From: Pseudonocardiaceae bacterium
GTDB lineage: Bacteria > Actinomycetota > Actinomycetes > Mycobacteriales > Pseudonocardiaceae
Assembly (NCBI GenBank): GCA_025937115.1
Contig: JAICSB010000272.1
Coordinates: forward strand, 1-5,236
Direction of reading: 5' to 3'
DNA: 5,236 nt
The notes below the pieces were generated by a model, which worked only from the letters and a program-made list of their open reading frames with translations, was not told the DNA's origin and ran no database searches. Below are positions 1-5,236 of the stretch, in pieces. A program made the position numbers and the translations under genes. Positions within the stretch are counted from its first letter, which is position 1; each line of letters starts with the position of its first letter.

Positions 1-1112
<1,112 letters not shown>

Positions 1113-1119
1113 CGTTCTC

Positions 1120-1141
1120 CAGCTGTGCCGTTCCACAGCTG
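1120..1141 (+). repeat. Inverted repeat just after the glnK stop
   Basis: Arms CAGCTGTG (1120-1127) and CACAGCTG (1134-1141) form a perfect 8-bp stem around a 6-nt loop, starting 8 bases after the glnK stop. The right arm extends into a 10-bp palindrome (CACAGCTGTG, 1134-1143). AGCTGTGCCG (1121-1130) and AGCTGTGACG (1137-1146) are also near-identical direct repeats. It could be a minor first hairpin of a tandem terminator or a protein-binding site. No U-run follows it. Confidence 0.5.
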
Positions 1142-1156
1142 TGACGTGCTGATCTC

Positions 1157-1197
1157 CTGGCGGGGTACCGGTGTGCATCTCACCGGTACCCCGCCAG
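1157..1197 (+). terminator. Strong hairpin, probable terminator or attenuator after glnK
   Basis: The arm CTGGCGGGGTACCGGTG (1157-1173) and its exact complement CACCGGTACCCCGCCAG (1181-1197) form a perfect 17-bp stem with a 7-nt loop (TGCATCT). The stem is GC-rich and would be very stable. No T-tract follows, which is common for terminators proposed in high-GC actinobacteria. It lies 44 bases after the glnK stop and 147 bases before the glnD start. It therefore probably ends, or partly reduces, amtB-glnK transcription ahead of glnD. It could instead act as an mRNA 3'-end stabiliser or processing site. The perfect symmetry means it would fold equally well on either strand. Confidence 0.75.
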
Positions 1198-1200
1198 CGG

Positions 1201-1227
1201 GTGATCTGCTCGAAACCTGTTTGTAAC
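1201..1227 (+). promoter_or_regulatory. Candidate GlnR operator upstream of glnD
   Basis: Three half-sites lie in perfect 11-bp phase: GTGAT (1201-1205), 6 bases, GAAAC (1212-1216), 6 bases, GTAAC (1223-1227). The known actinobacterial GlnR pattern alternates GTnAC and GAAAC elements separated by 6 bases. The second and third elements match fully and the first matches except its last base. The expected fourth element (1234-1238, GCGGT) does not match. GlnR is the OmpR-type nitrogen regulator of actinomycetes that controls amtB, glnA and related genes, so a site in this cluster makes sense. Its position inside the cluster, before glnD, is less usual. This is a pattern match by eye only. Confidence 0.42.
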
Positions 1228-1251
1228 GTACCAGCGGTCGCCGCGTTACAA
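1221..1251 (+). repeat. Dyad symmetry in the glnD upstream region
   Basis: TTGTAACG (1221-1228) and CGTTACAA (1244-1251) are perfect 8-bp inverted arms 15 bases apart. The GTAAC element of the candidate GlnR site lies inside the left arm, and the same element occurs inverted in the right arm. TAACGT (1224-1229) also fits the loose actinobacterial -10 pattern TAnnnT, but no convincing -35 precedes it. This could be an operator for a dimeric regulator, or a weak RNA hairpin helped by an inner GCGG/CCGC pairing. Confidence 0.4.
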
Positions 1252-1330
1252 GGCTCGCGAACCCTCAATGCGACCGACGTCGCCGGGCGGATGCCAGCAC
1301 GGACGGCATCAGACCGGCGACCTTTGGCAC

Positions 1331-1337
1331 GGAAGGG
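1331..1337 (+). promoter_or_regulatory. Ribosome binding site that fixes the glnD start
   Basis: GGAAGGG lies 7 bases before ATG 1345, an optimal spacing. It is the reason for choosing 1345 rather than the in-frame upstream start at 1171, which falls inside the terminator hairpin and has no comparable site. Confidence 0.7.
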
Positions 1338-1344
1338 CAGCGCG

Positions 1345-3774
1345 ATGAAGCGGCCAGGAGCCCTCTCCCATCCCGGTGGCTCGGACACCCCAGCAGACGA
1401 TCTCGTCAGGGCCCGCGCTGCACTTCTCGGCGACAATTCCCGGCAGCGCCAGCTCAGCGCACCAGCGCTGCGGGCAGCGCTTGCGGACCTCTACGAGCTG
1501 TGGATCACCTCTCGCTGCACGGCGGTGGGCCTCGGTGGCGGCAGCGCATTGATCGCGGTCGGTGCGCTGGGTCGTCGAGAGGTGGTGCCGTACTCGGATC
1601 TCGACCTGGTCCTGCTGCATGACGGCAAGCGCGACGTGGCCGAGCTCGCGAACTCGTTGTGGTACCCGCTGTGGGATGCCGGCATCGATCTTGACCACAG
1701 CGTGCGAACGGTCGGACAGGCTGTCCAGGTGGCAGCCACCGATCTGCGCGCCGCGCTGGGGTTGCTCGATGCCCGCCTGATCGCGGGGAACGAGGAGTTG
1801 TTCACCGCGATGGACACCGCCGTGCGGCGCGCGTGGCGCAGTGGCGTCCGCGGCCGTCTCGACGAGCTCGTTGAGTCAACACGACAGCGCTGGCAGCGCA
1901 GTGGTGACATCGCGCACCGGGTTGAACCGGATCTCAAGAACGGCCACGGCGGGTTGCGGGATGTGCAGTTGCTGGATGCGCTGTCCGCTGGCCAACTCGT
2001 CGACCGGGCTGGGCCCGACGTGCGGGAAGCGCGCGACCTGCTGCTCGATGTGCGCACCGAGCTGCACCGGTTCGCTGGCCGGGGCCGCGACGTGCTCCGT
2101 GCGCAGGAGGCCGACCAGGTCGCCGGGGGGCTGGCGCTCGGGGACCGGTTCGAGCTGGCCAGGTGCCTTTCCGGAGCGGCGCGGACCGTTGTCTATGCAG
2201 TGGACGTCGGGTTGCGCGCCGCGCGGGCCGCAGTGCCCGCGCCCCGCGGTCGCGCCCGGCTGCCCGGGTTGCGCAGCCTCACTCGCGGACCGGTACGCCG
2301 TCCGTTGGATGAGGGCGTCGTCGAGCACGGTGGCCAGGTGGCGCTGGCCCGCGACGCAAACCCGGCCAGAGACCCGGCGCTGGCTCTGCGGGTCGCGGCG
2401 ACGGCGGCCCGAACCGGGATGCCGGTCGCTACCGGCACGTTGGCCACCCTGGCTGAGACCGCGCCGGAGCTGCGCCGACCATGGCCGCGGCCAGCGCTGG
2501 AGGAACTACTGTCGCTGCTCGGCGCCGGCCCGGCGGCGGTGGATGTCATCGAGGCGATGGACCGCACCGGGCTGTGGGGACGACTATTCCCGGAATGGGG
2601 TGCGGTCCGTGACCTACCACCGCGGGATCGGGCCCACATCTGGACCGTGGACCGGCATCTGGTGGAGGCCGCGACGCAGGCGGCTCGGCTGACCACCACG
2701 GTCGCCCGCCCGGACCTGCTGTTGCTCGGCGCGCTGCTGCACGACCTGGGCAAGGGTCGCGGCGGCGATCACAGCGTCGTCGGCGCCGCTCTTGCCGAGC
2801 AGATCGGGCACCGGCTCGGGCTGTGGCCCTCGGACGTCGAAACGCTCTGCGCGATGGTGCGCCATCATCTGCTGCTACCCCACACCGCGACCCGCCGAGA
2901 CCTCGACGATCCCACCACCGCGCAGCGGGTGGTCGACGCCCTCGGTGGTGACCCGACGCTGTTGGAGCTGCTGGTCGCGCTGGCCGAGGCGGACAGCTTG
3001 GCCACCGGGCCTGGCATCTGGACCGAATGGCGCGCCGGCCTGATCTCCGACCTCGCCGAGCGCTGCCGTGCGGTGTTGGCCGGCCGACCGCTACCGGTTC
3101 CGGAGCCGCTCACCGAGGAGCACCGTGCGCTGGCGCTGCAGTTTGTCAGGTCCGGCGCGTTGCACGTCACTGCAAGCGGCGCTATCGGGCCGGATGCGAT
3201 GACCACCATCACGATGGTGGCGCCTGGCCGGCCGGGGGTGCTCGCCCTGGCAGCCGGGGTACTCGCGCTGCACTCGCTGCGGGTGCACTCGGCGGACATC
3301 CGGGTCGTGGAGCTGCCCGGCGGTTGCGCGGCGGTGCAGAGCTTCACCGTCTCGCCGCGTTTCGGTCGGCCGCCGGACGTCGCGCTGCTACGCCAGGATC
3401 TGGGGCGGGCATTGGACGGCTCACTGCAACTGGCGGATGCGCTGGTGGCCAAGGAACGCGACTACGGCGAGATCCCAGCGTCCGCGTCCGACATCGAGAC
3501 CAAGGTGCTGTGGTTTGACGACGAGGCCACCGGCGCGGTGGTCCTCGAGCTGCGCACTACCGACCGGATCGGTTTGCTGCACCGGGTAGCCGCGGCGGTG
3601 GAGTGCAATTCGGTCACCATCCGGTGGGCGCGGGTCGTCACCATGGGCGGCTCGGCGGTGGACTCGTTCTGCCTGACTGTCCCCGGTGGTCATAGTGCTC
3701 CCGATGGTCACACCGCACTGCAGCCCGAGGTACGCGACCGGATCGAACGCACGGTGCTCAGCGCGGCCCGGTAA
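1345..3774 (+). CDS. glnD: PII nucleotidyltransferase/nucleotidyl-removing enzyme GlnD
   Basis: GlnD is the bifunctional cytoplasmic enzyme that modifies PII at Tyr51 when glutamine is low and removes the group when glutamine is high. From ATG 1345 it has 809 residues, a normal length for the family. The nucleotidyltransferase motif VGALGRREVVPYSDLDLVLL is at about 72-91, with metal-binding Asp85 and Asp87. DLKNGHGGLRD (196-206) is the second conserved transferase-linked block. The HD hydrolase domain follows: TVDRH (His438), LLHDLGKGRGGDH (His466, Asp467, His476), RHH (507-508) and EAD (Asp550). Two C-terminal ACT domains (about 619-690 and 731-805, the latter with RTTDRIGLLHRVAAAV) are the glutamine sensors. 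All key residues for both activities appear intact. In studied actinobacteria the enzyme adenylylates PII; which nucleotide is used here cannot be read from sequence. It lies 232 bases after glnK, behind a strong hairpin. Confidence 0.95.
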   Translation: MKRPGALSHPGGSDTPADDLVRARAALLGDNSRQRQLSAPALRAALADLYELWITSRCTAVGLGGGSALIAVGALGRREVVPYSDLDLVLLHDGKRDVAELANSLWYPLWDAGIDLDHSVRTVGQAVQVAATDLRAALGLLDARLIAGNEELFTAMDTAVRRAWRSGVRGRLDELVESTRQRWQRSGDIAHRVEPDLKNGHGGLRDVQLLDALSAGQLVDRAGPDVREARDLLLDVRTELHRFAGRGRDVLRAQEADQVAGGLALGDRFELARCLSGAARTVVYAVDVGLRAARAAVPAPRGRARLPGLRSLTRGPVRRPLDEGVVEHGGQVALARDANPARDPALALRVAATAARTGMPVATGTLATLAETAPELRRPWPRPALEELLSLLGAGPAAVDVIEAMDRTGLWGRLFPEWGAVRDLPPRDRAHIWTVDRHLVEAATQAARLTTTVARPDLLLLGALLHDLGKGRGGDHSVVGAALAEQIGHRLGLWPSDVETLCAMVRHHLLLPHTATRRDLDDPTTAQRVVDALGGDPTLLELLVALAEADSLATGPGIWTEWRAGLISDLAERCRAVLAGRPLPVPEPLTEEHRALALQFVRSGALHVTASGAIGPDAMTTITMVAPGRPGVLALAAGVLALHSLRVHSADIRVVELPGGCAAVQSFTVSPRFGRPPDVALLRQDLGRALDGSLQLADALVAKERDYGEIPASASDIETKVLWFDDEATGAVVLELRTTDRIGLLHRVAAAVECNSVTIRWARVVTMGGSAVDSFCLTVPGGHSAPDGHTALQPEVRDRIERTVLSAAR

Positions 3775-3784
3775 GTACCGGGGC

Positions 3785-3790
3785 TACCAT
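3785..3790 (+). promoter_or_regulatory. Possible -10 element for a leaderless mRNA
   Basis: TACCAT fits the actinobacterial -10 pattern TAnnnT and ends 8 bases before ATG 3799, which would place the transcription start at or next to the A of the start codon. The gap after glnD is only 24 bases, and its only purine-rich stretch (GGGG, 3780-3783) is about 15 bases from the ATG, too far for a good ribosome site. Leaderless mRNAs are common in actinobacteria. No clear -35 is visible, so this is tentative; readthrough from glnD is equally possible. Confidence 0.33.
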
Positions 3791-3798
3791 CCGGCGAC

Positions 3799-4764
3799 AT
3801 GCACGGAACCCGGGACGAGGCCGTTCCCTTACCCCCGCCCTTCGAGATCGTGTTGCGTGGATTTCACCGTCAGCAGGTTATAGACCACGTCACCGCTCTC
3901 AAAGCTCGCGTTGCCACCATCGGAACCGAACGCGACGTTGCGCTGCAGCGGGCCGGCGACCTCAACGACCAAGTAGAAACGTTGCAGCGGGAAGCGGCGG
4001 AGGCGACCAGGCAGCTGGATCGGTTGCGGAAGGAAGCCTCGGCGACGGCCGCTGAGCTGGATCGCCTGCAGCGGTCCCCGTTGACCGGCGCGACCGGGCG
4101 GATCCAGCGGATGCTGCAGATAGCCGAGGACGAGGCAGCCGAGCTGACGGCTGCCACCGAGCAGCAGACCACCTCGCTGCGGGAGAGCACCCGGGCCGAG
4201 GCCGATCGGCTGCTGACCGAAGCCAGACAGCGATGCGAGCGCCTAGAGGCGGAATCCAACGCCCGGCGTCAGGCCGTGGAAGCTGAATCCGCAGCTCGAC
4301 ACCAGCGGGCGGAGGAGCAGGCCGAGCGCGATATCGCCAGGCGCGAGGCCGAGACCGACGCCTGGATCCGCGATTATCAGACCCACAGCGTCGCCGCGCT
4401 GCATCTGATCATGCGGATGGCGGGCGAGCGGCTGAGCAATCGGGTGCTGAAGGTCACCCGGCAGGTGGCCGCGGCCAGGCAGCTGCGGTCCGAGGTCACC
4501 GGTCAGCTGTCCGAGGTGCACCGCCTGCTGGTCGGCGCGCTCGGCGTGGCCGATCAGCTCACCCCCGCTGAGCAGGCCGGGCTAGCGGAGCAGGTCGGGC
4601 TAGAGGCTGAACTGGCTGAGCAGGCGGAACTGGCTGCGCAGGTTGGGCTAGCCGAGCTGGCCGGGCAGACCAATGGCGCCAAGCCCCCGGCTGCCGCACC
4701 CACGCTGGAGCATCGGCCTGAGCAGTCAGATCAGGCCACGGCCAGATTCGGGTTGCATCCGTAG
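3799..4764 (+). CDS. DivIVA-like coiled-coil protein
   Basis: This is a 321-residue, mostly helical protein without a signal peptide or membrane segment. FEIVLRGFHRQQVIDHV (15-31) resembles the short DivIVA N-terminal block that binds curved membrane and starts a coiled coil in DivIVA/Wag31 and related actinobacterial proteins. A first coil spans about 31-92. It breaks at SPLTGATG (93-100), followed by RIQRMLQIAEDEAAEL (101-116), a block typical of actinobacterial coiled-coil proteins annotated as DivIVA-domain or 'cellulose-binding' proteins. A second long coil runs to about 195, rich in Arg, Glu and Ala, with an 11-residue repeat at 150-171. A further helical region (about 196-245) precedes hexapeptide repeats (257-290) and a Pro/Ala-rich tail. 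A role as a structural or polar scaffold is inferred. The start at 3799 places the DivIVA block near the N-terminus but has a poor ribosome site. It lies 24 bases after glnD. Its exact function is unknown. Confidence 0.8.
   Translation: MHGTRDEAVPLPPPFEIVLRGFHRQQVIDHVTALKARVATIGTERDVALQRAGDLNDQVETLQREAAEATRQLDRLRKEASATAAELDRLQRSPLTGATGRIQRMLQIAEDEAAELTAATEQQTTSLRESTRAEADRLLTEARQRCERLEAESNARRQAVEAESAARHQRAEEQAERDIARREAETDAWIRDYQTHSVAALHLIMRMAGERLSNRVLKVTRQVAAARQLRSEVTGQLSEVHRLLVGALGVADQLTPAEQAGLAEQVGLEAELAEQAELAAQVGLAELAGQTNGAKPPAAAPTLEHRPEQSDQATARFGLHP
4567..4668 (+). repeat. Imperfect 18-bp tandem repeats coding a hexapeptide
   Basis: Within the coiled-coil gene, residues 257-290 read AEQAGL, AEQVGL, then an inserted EAEL, AEQAEL, AAQVGL and a diverged AELAGQ. 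At the DNA level the units keep the core GAGCAGGyCGGGCTA or close variants. The infrequent leucine codon CTA recurs at the same place in three units (GGG CTA each time), which points to duplication rather than convergence. The repeat number may vary between strains. The repeated segment probably extends a helix. Confidence 0.7.
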
Positions 4765-5026
4765 TCAAGTAGTCCTACCTAGTCGGGTTGCGGGTATTCA
4801 CGCTCCCCGGCGCGGGCTGGTTTCGGCAGGCTGGTCGGGTGGCTCGGCGCGGAGGTCGGGCGGACGCCAGGTTGCTGCCCCGGCCGGAGACTCGGGCGGC
4901 AGCCATGTGTGTGCCGACCGCAGGAGCCCATCCCGGACCGCCGGCGCAACCCAGGGTGGGGCCTGGGCCGCCGGTGGTTGCGGCTAGCGGACGTCGGGCC
5001 AGGTCCGGCCAGATGCTCGACGCGGC

Positions 5027-5032
5027 TACGCT
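5027..5032 (+). promoter_or_regulatory. Possible -10 element for ffh
   Basis: TACGCT fits TAnnnT and would give a transcription start near 5039 and a leader of about 57 bases before the ffh GTG. No good -35 is seen at the expected distance, so this is a weak, pattern-only call. Confidence 0.22.
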
Positions 5033-5078
5033 GGCGTTGAAGCAGTCAGACTCCGGGGCCACCACCCCGCCGGATCCC

Positions 5079-5085
5079 AAGGGAG
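5079..5085 (+). promoter_or_regulatory. Ribosome binding site for ffh
   Basis: AAGGGAG lies 10 bases before GTG 5096. The spacing is slightly long but acceptable, and it supports the GTG start, which gives the standard Ffh N-terminus. Confidence 0.55.
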
Positions 5086-5095
5086 TGCGACGGGC

Positions 5096-5236
5096 GTGTT
5101 CGACACCCTCTCCGACCGGCTCACGTCAGCGTTGGCCGGTCTGCGCGGCAAGGGCAGGCTTTCCGATGCCGACATCGATGCCACCGCCCGCGAGATCCGC
5201 ATCGCGCTGCTGGAGGCTGACGTCGCGCTGCCGGTG
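5096..5236 (+). CDS. ffh: Signal recognition particle GTPase Ffh, N-terminal 47 codons (3' end outside window)
   Basis: Ffh (SRP54) binds signal sequences of nascent membrane proteins together with 4.5S/scRNA, and hands the ribosome to FtsY at the membrane. Only the start of the N (four-helix) domain is in the window: it begins (M)FDTLSDRLTSALAGLRGKG, continues through LSDADIDATAREIRIALLEADVALPV, and stays open to the last base. The pattern FDxLSxRL...GKGRLSDADID...REIRxALLEADVAL is highly characteristic of Ffh; FtsY is less likely because it normally has an extra acidic domain before the N domain. The start is GTG 5096, giving the usual short N-terminus. The GTPase (G) and methionine-rich (M) domains lie beyond the window. 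It is preceded by a 331-base gap, so it probably has its own promoter. Confidence 0.93.
   Translation, partial: MFDTLSDRLTSALAGLRGKGRLSDADIDATAREIRIALLEADVALPV

Larger units (their letters stand above)
4765..5095 (+). other. Gene-free region upstream of ffh
   Basis: This 331-base stretch has no ORF on either strand that resembles a known protein; the open frames present look like products of high GC. Visible structure is modest. TAGTC occurs three times (4762-4766, 4770-4774, 4780-4784), starting at the stop codon of the preceding gene. TCGGGTTGC occurs at 4748-4756 and 4783-4791. A GCTGCC/GGCAGC stem (4874-4879 with 4898-4903) surrounds a CCGG-containing loop. A CCCAGG/CCTGGG stem (4950-4955 with 4962-4967) is enclosed by CGCAACC/GGTTGCG (4945-4951 with 4976-4982). 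Either hairpin could be a weak terminator for the upstream gene. No T-tract follows them. The region most likely holds the ffh promoter and its leader. Confidence 0.5.

Noticed and set aside
1171..1344. 58-codon N-terminal extension of glnD from an ATG-less upstream start at 1171
   Set aside because: It begins inside the terminator hairpin, lacks a ribosome site, and its residues do not resemble GlnD; ATG 1345 has GGAAGGG at ideal spacing.
2193..2753. Long Ser/Arg-rich minus-strand open frame within glnD
   Set aside because: It is an antisense shadow of glnD codons with no recognisable domain; glnD is intact here.
4950..4967. CCCAGG/CCTGGG hairpin as a firm terminator of the coiled-coil gene
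   Set aside because: Only 6 bp, about 185 bases after the stop, with no T-tract; such stems are frequent by chance at this GC content.
4673..4987. 104-residue plus-strand frame overlapping the end of the coiled-coil gene
   Set aside because: It starts within the coiled-coil gene in another frame, is rich in Arg/Ser/Gly/Pro as expected of a shifted high-GC frame, and has no family resemblance.
4775..5080. 101-residue minus-strand frame in the gap before ffh
   Set aside because: Low-complexity Gly/Ala/Pro/Arg composition, no recognisable motif, no convincing ribosome site, and it opposes the ffh promoter region.

Overview
The window is a compact, all-forward stretch of high-GC chromosomal DNA from an actinobacterium. 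By protein style I would place it near the Pseudonocardiales (Amycolatopsis or Saccharopolyspora relatives), but that placement is inference. It carries the nitrogen-sensing cluster amtB-glnK-glnD, then a DivIVA-like coiled-coil gene, then the start of ffh. No mobile elements, CRISPR arrays, tRNAs or rRNAs were seen.

Layout: positions 1-774 hold the C-terminal part of an ammonium transporter (AmtB), whose start lies upstream of the window. Its stop overlaps the start of a PII protein (GlnK, 774-1112), so the two are translationally coupled. A 232-base gap (1113-1344) follows and is unusually rich in symmetry: a short inverted repeat, a perfect 17-bp stem/7-nt loop hairpin (1157-1197), a run of GlnR-like half-sites (1201-1227), and a further dyad (1221-1251). 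GlnD, the PII-modifying enzyme, occupies 1345-3774. After 24 bases comes a 321-residue coiled-coil protein (3799-4764) with a DivIVA-type N-terminus and a hexapeptide-repeat tail. A 331-base gene-free stretch (4765-5095) leads to the first 47 codons of the signal recognition particle GTPase Ffh (5096 to the window end).

How it works together: AmtB imports ammonium. GlnK blocks AmtB when nitrogen is plentiful. GlnD senses glutamine through its ACT domains and modifies or de-modifies GlnK at Tyr51, an adenylylation in the actinobacteria studied. The coiled-coil protein and Ffh belong to other processes (cell pole/envelope organisation and membrane protein targeting); their adjacency looks like conserved actinobacterial gene order rather than a shared pathway.

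The window is mostly ordinary. The part most worth a second look is the glnK-glnD gap, where a strong hairpin and GlnR-like half-sites suggest that glnD is partly uncoupled from amtB-glnK and may have its own nitrogen-controlled promoter. The repeat-bearing coiled-coil gene, which may be read from a leaderless mRNA, is second. I see no evidence of an entirely new system.
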